Shown: positions 16,919-25,685 of the stretch, in pieces
How the letters are laid out: every line of letters starts with the position of its first letter
Numbering within the stretch: position 1 is the stretch's first letter
Source of the DNA: Avibacterium volantium_A
GTDB taxonomy: Bacteria > Pseudomonadota > Gammaproteobacteria > Enterobacterales > Pasteurellaceae
Direction of reading: 5' to 3'
Assembly (NCBI RefSeq): GCF_049366555.1
Contig: NZ_JBMMGT010000021.1
Location: forward strand, 1 to 44,232
Length of the DNA stretch: 44,232 nt
Notes under the pieces: generated by a model
What the model was told of the DNA's origin: nothing
The model's input: the letters and a program-made list of their open reading frames with translations, nothing else
The model's database searches: none
Position numbers and translations under genes: made by a program

Positions 16919-17608
16919 GTGCAACTCATCAAAGAAAAAGCACTGAAAATCACGATGATTTTTATCATAATCTTATTTTGCCTTGGCATAATGGGCGTGA
17001 TTTTATTCGGTGTGCAACAATTTAAACTGGGATCACAATTAGCTAGTGTCAATCAAGTAACGAATCTTTCCCATTTATTAGTGCGTCAGCAAGCCAATTT
17101 ATTTTCAATGTTATTGATTAATAATACAAAATCAGAACAGCTGACAGAAAACTTAGATAATTTTGTGAAAGAGGATTTTATCCTTGATGCTTCAATTTAT
17201 TCTAATCGGGGTGAGCTGTTAGCGCAGAGTTCCAATGCTTCATTATTACGTCTGCAATTAGGGCTTGATCAGCCCGTGGCAAAAGAAATCATCAATCAAC
17301 AAATTGTTGAACCAATTTATTCTTCTGACGGCGTGGAAGGTTTTTTGCGCGTAACCTTTAATAATAAGTATGGACAAACCACGCAAAGTAAAATCAATCT
17401 GATTTTTAACCGTCTTTACGGTGAGATCATTATCGTGTTTCTTACAGGAATATTATTTGCCAGCTCCATTCATTATTTTTTAAGCCGTTATCGCCGAGTG
17501 AAACGCAAACAACTTGAGCTTTCCCAGCCTGCTAAAAAGAAACAACCTCAAACAGCCAGTCGTTTAACCTATCACAGCAGACGCAGACGATTTAAAAATA
17601 AATCATAA
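16919..17608 (+). CDS. ytjB: YtjB/Smp family membrane protein
   Basis: 229 residues from a GTG at 16919, chosen because GGGGA lies about 8 nt upstream; an in-frame TTG at 16895 is less likely. One membrane helix near residues 8-30, an extracytoplasmic domain of about 120 residues, a second helix near 165-190, and a very basic C-terminal tail rich in K/R. Same place as E. coli ytjB (smp), divergent from serB. Function unknown. Confidence 0.82.
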   Translation: MQLIKEKALKITMIFIIILFCLGIMGVILFGVQQFKLGSQLASVNQVTNLSHLLVRQQANLFSMLLINNTKSEQLTENLDNFVKEDFILDASIYSNRGELLAQSSNASLLRLQLGLDQPVAKEIINQQIVEPIYSSDGVEGFLRVTFNNKYGQTTQSKINLIFNRLYGEIIIVFLTGILFASSIHYFLSRYRRVKRKQLELSQPAKKKQPQTASRLTYHSRRRRFKNKS

Positions 17609-17609
17609 A

Positions 17610-17636
17610 AAAACCGCACTTTTAAAGTGCGGTTTT
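17610..17636. terminator. Bidirectional inverted-USS terminator between ytjB and rpsT
   Basis: A 12-bp perfect stem built on ACCGCACTT (17613-17621) and AAGTGCGGT (17625-17633) with a 3-nt loop and A/T runs on both sides. It closes both converging genes. Confidence 0.87.
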
Positions 17637-17662
17637 ATTTTTCTGAATTTTTTAATCTGAAA

Positions 17663-17926
17663 TTACGCTAATTTTTTGATTTGAGCAGATAATTTAGATT
17701 TGTGGTTCGCTGCTTTGTTTTTGTGGATTAAGCCTTTAGATGCCATACGATCCACAACTTTTTGCATTTCTACGAAAGCGGCTTCAGCCACAGCTTTTTC
17801 ACCTGCTGCTACAGCGGCGTAAACTTTTTTAATGTAAGTACGCATCATAGAGCGTTGGCTTGCATTGTGTTGGCGGCGTTTTTCTGATTGAACCGCGCGT
17901 TTTTTAGCTGACTTGATATTAGCCAA
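17663..17926 (-). CDS. rpsT: 30S ribosomal protein S20
   Basis: 87 residues, (M)ANIKSAKKRAVQSEKRRQHN onward, very basic, the usual S20 length. The start is a TTG at 17926 with AGGAG 7 nt upstream; E. coli rpsT also uses UUG, which weakens translation and is tied to S20 autoregulation. The frame stays open upstream but that extension is not S20 and lies over the promoter. Confidence 0.97.
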   Translation of the reverse strand: MANIKSAKKRAVQSEKRRQHNASQRSMMRTYIKKVYAAVAAGEKAVAEAAFVEMQKVVDRMASKGLIHKNKAANHKSKLSAQIKKLA

Positions 17927-17977
17927 GGTCAAACTCCTAAAAATTTCTGTTAGTTTATGAGATAAATAAAGGCGTAA

Positions 17978-18006
17978 ACTATGCCTTTCCGTTCCATAAT
18001 TGTCAA
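17978..18006 (-). promoter_or_regulatory. rpsT promoter
   Basis: On the minus strand, TTGACA (18006-18001), a 17-nt spacer, and CATAGT (17983-17978). Transcription would start near 17971 and give a leader of about 45 nt before the TTG start. Confidence 0.65.
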
Positions 18007-18036
18007 TAAACAATTAGCAAAATTTAGCTTGATTAC

Positions 18037-18131
18037 TCGGTGAGACACAACCGAAAGTCTGCATCGTTCGCTGAAAATGCGGCTTTCAATGTAGCCCACC
18101 CAAACGATGTGGGCGAATTTTATCAGTTTTT
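18037..18131 (+). other. Structured intergenic segment between rpsT and murJ
   Basis: Read on the plus strand, three stems follow one another: TCGGT/ACCGA (18037-18041 with 18050-18054), GAAAGTC-bulge-GCA/TGC-GGCTTTC (18053-18063 with 18078-18087), and GCCCAC/GTGGGC (18094-18099 with 18109-18114), then a T7 tract at 18125-18131. CATCGTT (18062-18068) can also pair with AACGATG (18103-18109), a competing fold. It could be an sRNA with its terminator, or a leader. No strong promoter was found for it on the plus strand. Confidence 0.3.
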
Positions 18132-18204
18132 TTGCCTAGAATATAGCTTAAAAACAAAATTTCTATACAATTAAGCCAAATTTTTCTTCAGCGAGAAAAG
18201 CATT

Positions 18205-19776
18205 TTGAGTAAACGATTATTAAAATCAGGCATTATCGTCAGTGTGATGACCTTAGTTTCCCGCGTCTTGGGGCTGGTGCGCGATGTGATTATCGCCCAA
18301 ATTATCGGGGCAGGTGTGGCAGCTGATGTGTTTTTATTCGCCAATCGCATTCCCAATTTTTTACGCCGTTTATTTGCCGAAGGGGCATTTTCTCAAGCCT
18401 TTGTGCCTGTGTTGGCGGAATACCAAAAAGCCGGCGATCTCAGCAAAACTCAGCAATTTATCAGCAAAGTGTCAGGCACATTGGGAGGATTGGTTACCCT
18501 TGTTACCCTTTTGGCGATGGTCGGATCGCCCGTTGTTGCCGCTATTTTTGGTACAGGCTGGTTCATCGACTGGCTTAATGACGGGGTAAACGGGGAAAAA
18601 TTCGAGCAAGCCTCGTTGTTACTCAAAATCACCTTTCCTTATTTATGGTTCATCACCTTTGTCGCCCTCTCAGGGGCGATCTTAAACACCTTAGGCAAGT
18701 TCGGCGTAATGGCGTTTTCCCCTGTGTTGCTCAATGTGGCGATGATTTGCACCGCACTTTTTCTCGCACCGCACACCCCTAGCCCCGATCTCGCTCTTGC
18801 TATTGGGATCTTTATCGGCGGCTTGCTACAATTTTTATTTCAACTGCCGTTCTTAAAAAAAGCAGGGCTTTTGGTGAAACCGCGATGGGCGTGGAATGAT
18901 GAAGGAGTGAAGAAAATCCGCACCCTGATGATCCCAGCTCTATTCGGTGTTTCCGTGAGCCAAATCAATTTATTATTGGATACCTTTATCGCTAGTTTCT
19001 TAATGACAGGCTCGATTAGCTGGCTGTATTATTCCGATCGCTTGCTCGAATTTCCTCTTGGGCTTTTTGGTATCGCCATTTCTACTGTGATCTTGCCAAC
19101 CCTCGCCCGCCACCACGTTAATCGTTCGGATAATGCCGAACAAAGTGCAGTGGATTTTCGCAACACAATGGATTGGGGCGTGCGAATGATTTTATTACTC
19201 GGCGTGCCTGCGATGATCGGCATTGGCGTGTTGGCACAGCCGATGTTGCTAGTGCTATTTATGCGAGGTCAATTCCTCTTTTCTGATGTGCAAGCCGCCT
19301 CCTATTCCCTGCTTGCCTTTAATGCGGGGCTGTTGAGCTTTATGCTGATTAAAATTCTCGCCAATGGTTACTATGCTCGCCAAGACACCAAAACCCCCGT
19401 GAAAATCGGCATTATCGCAATGGTGAGCAATATGGCATTTAACCTGCTTGCCATTCCTTTTAGCTATGTGGGGCTTGCCATTGCTTCGGCGATGTCTGCC
19501 ACTTTAAACGCCTATTTGCTCTACCGCGGGCTGGCGCAGGCAAATATTTATCATTTTAGTAAACAAAGTGCGGTGTTTTTTGTCAAAGTTTTGATAGCAG
19601 GGCTAGCAATGGGCGCTATGATTTGGCACTATTGCCCAACATTAGAAAGCTGGCAACAAATGACATTTATCACTCGCATTCACTGGCTGGCTTGGCTTAT
19701 TGCCCTTGCAGCATTGATTTATGGCGGCACATTATTGCTTTTAGGCATTCGCAAACGCCATTTAGTCCATTCATAA
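18205..19776 (+). CDS. murJ: Lipid II flippase MurJ
   Basis: 523 residues, polytopic membrane protein of the MOP superfamily (about 14 helices). The N-terminus SKRLLKSGIIVSVMTLVSR and the RIPNFLRRLFAEGAFSQAFVP loop are MurJ hallmarks. Moves lipid-linked peptidoglycan precursor across the inner membrane. The best start is a TTG at 18205 giving MSKRLLKSG; no ATG fits the conserved N-terminus. Confidence 0.96.
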   Translation: MSKRLLKSGIIVSVMTLVSRVLGLVRDVIIAQIIGAGVAADVFLFANRIPNFLRRLFAEGAFSQAFVPVLAEYQKAGDLSKTQQFISKVSGTLGGLVTLVTLLAMVGSPVVAAIFGTGWFIDWLNDGVNGEKFEQASLLLKITFPYLWFITFVALSGAILNTLGKFGVMAFSPVLLNVAMICTALFLAPHTPSPDLALAIGIFIGGLLQFLFQLPFLKKAGLLVKPRWAWNDEGVKKIRTLMIPALFGVSVSQINLLLDTFIASFLMTGSISWLYYSDRLLEFPLGLFGIAISTVILPTLARHHVNRSDNAEQSAVDFRNTMDWGVRMILLLGVPAMIGIGVLAQPMLLVLFMRGQFLFSDVQAASYSLLAFNAGLLSFMLIKILANGYYARQDTKTPVKIGIIAMVSNMAFNLLAIPFSYVGLAIASAMSATLNAYLLYRGLAQANIYHFSKQSAVFFVKVLIAGLAMGAMIWHYCPTLESWQQMTFITRIHWLAWLIALAALIYGGTLLLLGIRKRHLVHS

Positions 19777-19880
19777 ACGCATTATAAAAATAATGAAAAA
19801 TTTCACCGCACTTTAATATGGGAATATTTGCGCAGCGCGTTGCTAAAACGTAAACTAGAGCAAGATTATTGGGGAACATT

Positions 19881-21644
19881 ATGAAATTATTACAACAGAA
19901 AAAACGCCATTTACTCAGCGCACTAAGTTTGCTGGCGGGTTGTGTTTTAACCAGTTTAAATGTTTACGCTGAGCATACCGTGGATCTCAAAGTGATTGGG
20001 GTAAAAGGGGTAAAAGCCATTGAAAACGTGGATATTTACACCAAGATGATCGATCCTGAAGAAGCGGACGGCTCAGATCGCTATCAATATATTGTGAGTG
20101 AAGCCATCAAAAAAGCCTTGCGTGTTTACGGCTATTACAACATTAAAATTGATTTCCGCCTACAACCTGCCAAAGGGGGCAAACGCCCTGTACTCATCGC
20201 CGATGTTAATGCTGGTAAACCTGTTTTGCTCACAGGAATGGATATTCAAATTCTGGGCCAAGCAAAAGACGATGAAGCCTTCAAAGTGCTAGATAAAAAA
20301 CTGCCTAAACTTGGCGAATTGCTTTATCACTCCAAATACGAAGATTACAAAAGCGATCTGCAATCCCTTGCTCTGGCACGCGGTTATTTTGATGCGGACT
20401 TTGATGTTTCCCAATTATTAGTGCGTCCTTCCACTTATCAAGGCTGGTGGAAAATCACCTTTGATAGTGGCGAACGCTATCGCTTCGGCAAATTCACCTT
20501 TCAACGCTCGCAAATTCGTGAAGATTATTTGCGTAATATGATGGAAATTGAAGAAGGGCAACCTTATCTCATCAATGATCTTTCCAGTTTTACCAACGAT
20601 TACACCTCCACCAACTGGTTTAGTTCGGTGTTAGTGCAACCTAACCTTGATGAAGAAAATAAAATCGTTAATGTTGATGTGCTACTCACGCCGCGTAAAA
20701 AAAATGCCATGGACGTGGGGATAGGTTATTCCACCGATGTCGGCCCGCGCTTTCAATGGGGCTGGACAAAACCTTGGATCAACAGCCGTGGGCATAGTTT
20801 CCGTTTTAATCTTTATGCTTCTGCGCCAAAACAAACGGTGGAAGCGGTGTATAAAATGCCATTGTTGAAAAATCCGCTGCGTTATTATTATGAATTTTCC
20901 ACAGGTTACGAACGGGAAAAAACTAACGACACAGAAACCTCATCAGGCACCTTTGCGGCGTTGCGTTATTGGAATCGCGTATCAGGCTGGCAGCACGCCC
21001 TTGGGTTGCGTGTGCGTTATGATTCTTTCACCCAAGCCAATCATTCTGATCGCACTTGGTTAGTTTACCCCACGGCGTCTATTAGCCGTACCCGCTTAAG
21101 GGGCGGTTTATTCCCAACTTGGGGTGATGCACAGCGTTTAACCGTGGATTTTGGGCATAAAATCTGGCTTTCTGATGCGAATTTCTTCAAAGTACAAGCG
21201 TCCAGCGCGTGGATTCGCACCTTTGCCGATAATCACCGTTTCTTAGTGCGTGGTGAGATCGGTTGGTTACAGACCAAAAATTTAGAGAAAATTCCGCCCG
21301 CACTTCGTTTCTTTGCTGGGGGCGATCGTAGCGTGCGCGGTTACGGCTATAAAAAAATCTCACCAAAAAATGCCGATGGCAAATTGGTGGGGGCAACCCG
21401 TCTTGCCACGGGAACATTGGAATATCAATACCAAGTCTATGAAAACTGGTGGCTCGCCACCTTTGCCGACACAGGGCTTGCGGCGAACAGTTTCGATTTA
21501 GAAGAACTGCGCTATGGCGCGGGAATGGGCGTGCGCTGGGCATCACCTATCGGCGCGGTAAAACTGGATATTGCCACCCCAATTCGTGATAAAGACAACA
21601 GCAAAAACGTGCAGTTTTACATTGGTTTAGGTTCGGAATTATAG
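19881..21644 (+). CDS. tamA: Translocation and assembly module outer-membrane protein TamA
   Basis: 587 residues from the ATG at 19881, which has GGGGA 5 nt upstream; a TTG four codons earlier is not needed. A signal peptide ends near LNVYA-EHT. It also contains an LAGC string that resembles a lipobox, but TamA proteins are normally cut by signal peptidase I. Residues about 32-265 hold POTRA domains and the rest an Omp85 barrel (GGDRSVRGYGYKKISP; final LDIATPIRDK...FYIGLGSEL). Works with TamB, whose gene begins 9 bp downstream, in assembly or lipid supply of the outer membrane. Confidence 0.95.
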   Translation: MKLLQQKKRHLLSALSLLAGCVLTSLNVYAEHTVDLKVIGVKGVKAIENVDIYTKMIDPEEADGSDRYQYIVSEAIKKALRVYGYYNIKIDFRLQPAKGGKRPVLIADVNAGKPVLLTGMDIQILGQAKDDEAFKVLDKKLPKLGELLYHSKYEDYKSDLQSLALARGYFDADFDVSQLLVRPSTYQGWWKITFDSGERYRFGKFTFQRSQIREDYLRNMMEIEEGQPYLINDLSSFTNDYTSTNWFSSVLVQPNLDEENKIVNVDVLLTPRKKNAMDVGIGYSTDVGPRFQWGWTKPWINSRGHSFRFNLYASAPKQTVEAVYKMPLLKNPLRYYYEFSTGYEREKTNDTETSSGTFAALRYWNRVSGWQHALGLRVRYDSFTQANHSDRTWLVYPTASISRTRLRGGLFPTWGDAQRLTVDFGHKIWLSDANFFKVQASSAWIRTFADNHRFLVRGEIGWLQTKNLEKIPPALRFFAGGDRSVRGYGYKKISPKNADGKLVGATRLATGTLEYQYQVYENWWLATFADTGLAANSFDLEELRYGAGMGVRWASPIGAVKLDIATPIRDKDNSKNVQFYIGLGSEL

Positions 21645-21653
21645 GCAACAAAA

Positions 21654-24600
21654 ATGACAAAAGAAGCGCAATCCACCCCAAATACTGAAAAGCAAAATAT
21701 AACAAACGAAAGCACTGAAAACCAAGGTACAGAAAATCAGGCGGAACACGCCCCTGTCGTGAAGAAAAAACGTCCATTATGGAAAAAGCTGCTGTGCATA
21801 AGTGCGGTGATTTTTTTACCGATTTTTGCCTTGCTCGCCACCCTTGCCACCAATCAAGGTCAGCGTGGTTTGATTCAGCTGGTGGATAAGCTAATGGATA
21901 GCCTTTCTATCGAGCAGGTGGAAGGTGGTTTGCAAAATGGGCTAACCCTGCATAATGTCAAATTTCAATCAGAGGGCGTGGATACCCAAATTCAGCAAGC
22001 CCATTTGCAACTGGATTTATCTTGCTTGCTGAAAGCCAAAGTTTGCCTGCAAGATCTCAGCATTCAACAACCACAAATTCATATCGACACTGCAAAGCTG
22101 CCTCCGTCCGAAGAAAAGGATAAAGATCCTAGCCCAATGAAGAAAATTCATCTGCCTGTGGCAGTGCAAGCAGATAATGTGCAAGTGCAGGATTTAGCTT
22201 TAACTATCGATCAAACGCAGATTAATTTAGCCCATTTTTCCACCGCACTTAGCCTAAACAATGAAAGCGGTTTTACCCTTGCGCCAACACAGATTAATGA
22301 TTTGTTAGTACAAACTTACAGCTCTCCAGAAGAAAAAAAAACCGCACAAAAAACGGAAAGCAAAGCCACTCCACCAACAGAGCAAGCCATTGATTGGCAA
22401 CAGTTAGAACAAAAACTTACCCCAGCTTTGCTCGGCAATTTAAATAAAATTGAGCTGCCTTTTGATCTCCATATTACCGATATTCAAGGCAAAAATTGGC
22501 AATATCAACAGCATTTCAACAGCGCAAATCAAACGCAAGATAATGCACAAAATAAGGCACCAAAAAGTGAAACCTCGCCTGCCCCTACACAGCAAATTGA
22601 GGTGTCCTCTTTGCAAATCAACGCAGATGCCACAGGCAATCAAGTGCAGCTGCACAACCTGAATATCACCAGTTCAGTGGGAACGCTAGCAGGGCAAGGC
22701 ACAATGCAGCTGGACGAAGATTTCCCCCTTGATTTTCAGCTTAACAGCCAACTGAAAGGCTATGCGCCATTGAATATCCCACAGGGCGATCTCAGCCTAC
22801 AACTTTCAGGCAAATTGCGTGGGCAAACGCAGCTTCATTTGCAAAGCAAAGGGGACATTAATGCGGAGCTAGTGGGCAATGTGGCACTTAACCAAGAAAA
22901 AACGCCCTTTGATCTCAAGCTAACCAGTAAAAGTTTGCAATATCCTTTTGATAAGAAAGAAAAAGATCCGCTGAAAGTACAAAATTTAACGCTCAATCTA
23001 ACTGGCGATTTACTGGCTTACCAAGCGCAACTGAATGCCGATGTTTCTGGAATGAGTACGCCAAAAACGCAAATTACCAGCCAAATTAACGGTAAACTTT
23101 GGCAGGCGAACATCACACAATTTGCGCTTAACACCTTACAAGGCAAAGCGAATTTAAGCGGTGAAGTAAACTGGCAAAAAGGCGTGCAATGGCAAAGTGC
23201 GGTGGATTTTTCACAATTAAATATCACTCAATATTTGCCTTCAATGCCTGCTGTGCTGTCTGGTCATTTCAGCTCGCAAGGGCAAGTTGATGGGCAAAAT
23301 TGGACAATTAACGTCCCCGATTTAGACATTAACGGCACGCTTTCTCGCCAGCCATTAAGCCTCAAAGGCAAGCTCAGCGCAGATAACAACAAATGGTTGC
23401 AAGTGCCAAATCTGTTGCTTAATTACGGTGAAAATCGTATTGCAATGCAAGGGGAAATCAGCCAGCAATCCGATTTATCCCTTGATATTCACGCGCCAAA
23501 TTTGCGTGGTTTACTGCCTGAACTTTCTGCTACCCTGTTTGGCTATGCAAAATTGAAAGGGGACATTCGTGAGCCAAATTTAAACGTGGATTTAACGGGT
23601 AACAATATTCGCTTCCAACAATTACAGCTGAATAAATTCGCCGTTAAAGGGGATATTCGCTCGCACCAAGTGATTAGCGGTGATTTAAACGCCAATGTAA
23701 CGGGCTTGAAATATGCCGATGTGGCAATTAACCAAGCGACCCTTGCGTTATCGGGCGATGAAAAAAATCACCAATTACAACTGCAATCACAGGGTAAACC
23801 TGTGGCGGCTAATTTAAAAATTGCAGGAAATTTCGACCGCTCTTCGCAAATCTGGAAAGGGCAAATTAGCGGTGTGGATATTCAATCCCCAGTGGGAAAA
23901 TGGCAAACCAATCAAGGCGTTGCAGTAACTTATAACCAAAACAAAATTGAAGCCGCCATTTCCTCACATTGCTGGTTAAACAGCGATATTGAGCTATGTT
24001 TCCCAAAAAATTTCACCGCAGGGAAAAACGGCGAAGTGCCATTCCAAGTGCGTAAATTGGATTTAGCCTTAATCAACAAATTATTGGATAAAGAACAGAG
24101 CCAAACGCAAATCAAAGGGCAATTACAAAGTCAGGGAACGGTGGCGTGGTTTAGCGATAAACCGCTGAAACTCAATGTGCAAGTGGCTGGTAATCATTTA
24201 TCGGTGGCGCAGAAAATTGATTATCGCACCTTCAACCTTGCTATTCCGAAAGTGGACATTAAAGCCCAAATGGAAAACAGCAATCTGAATTTGGATTCCG
24301 CCATTGATTTAGTGGAAAATGGCCGAATTACCACCGCACTTAAATTGCAAGATTTGGCGAAATCTCGCACCTTAGGGGGCAACATTAGCATTCAGCGCTT
24401 AAATCTCAATTTAGCCAAACAACTGCTTTCAAGTGGCGAAAAAATCAATGGCGAAATTGCTGCCAACCTCACCTTAGGCGGCAATCTCAATGCACCGCTT
24501 ATTCACGGTAATTTTGATGTTAATCGTTTAAGTGCCACAATGAAATCCCTGCCATTCACCATTAAAGACGGCAATTTATCTATGCGTTTTGCCGGCAATC

Positions 24601-25676
24601 GTTCCACCTTGCAAGGCTATGTGCAAAGCCCTGAAAGCCGTTTAGATATTACTGGCGAAGCGGATTGGAAAGATGTGGAACACTGGAACACGCGCGTGCA
24701 AGCCAAAGCAGATCGCTTTAATGTGAATATTCCGTCAATGGCAAAATTAAAAATTAGCCCAAATGTGGAACTCACCGCCAATCCAAAACTGCTTGATATT
24801 TCTGGTACGGTAGATATTCCTTGGGCAAGAATTGCCATTGAAGAACTGCCAGACAGCGCCGTTGCCGTAAGCGGTGATGAAGTGATTTTAGACGGCCCAG
24901 ACAAAACCAAAGTGGGGTTAAAAAACGGTGAAATTAAAGCGCGTACGAAAAGCGGTATGGAAATTCGCTCCGATCTGAAAATTAATATCGGTGATGATGT
25001 TACCCTCAACGCTTACGGCTTAAACACCAGCTTAAACGGCTTGCTTTCAGTCAAACAAGACAAAGGCAAACTGGGTTTATTTGGGCAAATTTACTTGAAA
25101 AATGGGCGCTATGCCGCTTATGGGCAAGACTTGCTAATTCGCAAAGGGCAAATCAGTTTTTCTGGCTTGCCATCTCAACCAATGTTAAATATTGAAGCCA
25201 TTCGCAACCCAACTGCAATGGAAAACAGCAATATTACCGCTGGGGTAAAAGTAATCGGCATTGCCACAGCCCCGCAAGTTACGGTGTTCTCCGATCCTGC
25301 TAGCTCGCAAGATGAAGCCCTCTCCTACTTGCTAACAGGGCGTTCGCTGGAAAATAGCGGTGAAGCAGGATCAGGCGGTTCAATCGGGGCGGCACTGCTT
25401 GGAATGGGCTTAGCGAAAAGCGGTAAATTAGTCGGCGGTATCGGCGAAGCCTTTGGTGTGCAAGATCTCAGCCTAGGCACGCAAGGGGTGGGCGACAGTT
25501 CCAAAGTTACGGTGAGCGGCAACATTACACCACGCTTACAGCTCAAATACGGCGTAGGCTTATTTGACGGCTTAGCCGAATTTACGGTACGCTACAAATT
25601 GTTACCACAACTTTATTTACAATCGGTTTCGGGCGTAAATCAGGCCTTTGACCTACTTTATCACTTTGATTTTTAG
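21654..25676 (+). CDS. tamB: Translocation and assembly module inner-membrane protein TamB
   Basis: 1340 residues, close to E. coli TamB. A charged, Glu/Asn/Thr-rich N-terminal tail of about 35 residues precedes one membrane helix (LLCISAVIFLPIFALLATLA). A long periplasmic stretch of repeating beta strands (AsmA/TamB type) follows, with the conserved DUF490 domain in the last ~350 residues (VFSDPASSQDEALSYLLTGR) and the C-terminal LLYHFDF. Spans the periplasm and joins TamA. Several USS cores lie inside. Second gene of a tamA-tamB-ppx-pdg operon with 9-13 bp gaps. Confidence 0.95.
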   Translation: MTKEAQSTPNTEKQNITNESTENQGTENQAEHAPVVKKKRPLWKKLLCISAVIFLPIFALLATLATNQGQRGLIQLVDKLMDSLSIEQVEGGLQNGLTLHNVKFQSEGVDTQIQQAHLQLDLSCLLKAKVCLQDLSIQQPQIHIDTAKLPPSEEKDKDPSPMKKIHLPVAVQADNVQVQDLALTIDQTQINLAHFSTALSLNNESGFTLAPTQINDLLVQTYSSPEEKKTAQKTESKATPPTEQAIDWQQLEQKLTPALLGNLNKIELPFDLHITDIQGKNWQYQQHFNSANQTQDNAQNKAPKSETSPAPTQQIEVSSLQINADATGNQVQLHNLNITSSVGTLAGQGTMQLDEDFPLDFQLNSQLKGYAPLNIPQGDLSLQLSGKLRGQTQLHLQSKGDINAELVGNVALNQEKTPFDLKLTSKSLQYPFDKKEKDPLKVQNLTLNLTGDLLAYQAQLNADVSGMSTPKTQITSQINGKLWQANITQFALNTLQGKANLSGEVNWQKGVQWQSAVDFSQLNITQYLPSMPAVLSGHFSSQGQVDGQNWTINVPDLDINGTLSRQPLSLKGKLSADNNKWLQVPNLLLNYGENRIAMQGEISQQSDLSLDIHAPNLRGLLPELSATLFGYAKLKGDIREPNLNVDLTGNNIRFQQLQLNKFAVKGDIRSHQVISGDLNANVTGLKYADVAINQATLALSGDEKNHQLQLQSQGKPVAANLKIAGNFDRSSQIWKGQISGVDIQSPVGKWQTNQGVAVTYNQNKIEAAISSHCWLNSDIELCFPKNFTAGKNGEVPFQVRKLDLALINKLLDKEQSQTQIKGQLQSQGTVAWFSDKPLKLNVQVAGNHLSVAQKIDYRTFNLAIPKVDIKAQMENSNLNLDSAIDLVENGRITTALKLQDLAKSRTLGGNISIQRLNLNLAKQLLSSGEKINGEIAANLTLGGNLNAPLIHGNFDVNRLSATMKSLPFTIKDGNLSMRFAGNRSTLQGYVQSPESRLDITGEADWKDVEHWNTRVQAKADRFNVNIPSMAKLKISPNVELTANPKLLDISGTVDIPWARIAIEELPDSAVAVSGDEVILDGPDKTKVGLKNGEIKARTKSGMEIRSDLKINIGDDVTLNAYGLNTSLNGLLSVKQDKGKLGLFGQIYLKNGRYAAYGQDLLIRKGQISFSGLPSQPMLNIEAIRNPTAMENSNITAGVKVIGIATAPQVTVFSDPASSQDEALSYLLTGRSLENSGEAGSGGSIGAALLGMGLAKSGKLVGGIGEAFGVQDLSLGTQGVGDSSKVTVSGNITPRLQLKYGVGLFDGLAEFTVRYKLLPQLYLQSVSGVNQAFDLLYHFDF

Positions 25677-25685
25677 GGCAATTTT

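Noticed and set aside
17663..18013. S20 read as a 116-residue protein
   Set aside because: The extra 29 residues cover the promoter and leader; the TTG at 17926 with AGGAG gives exact S20.
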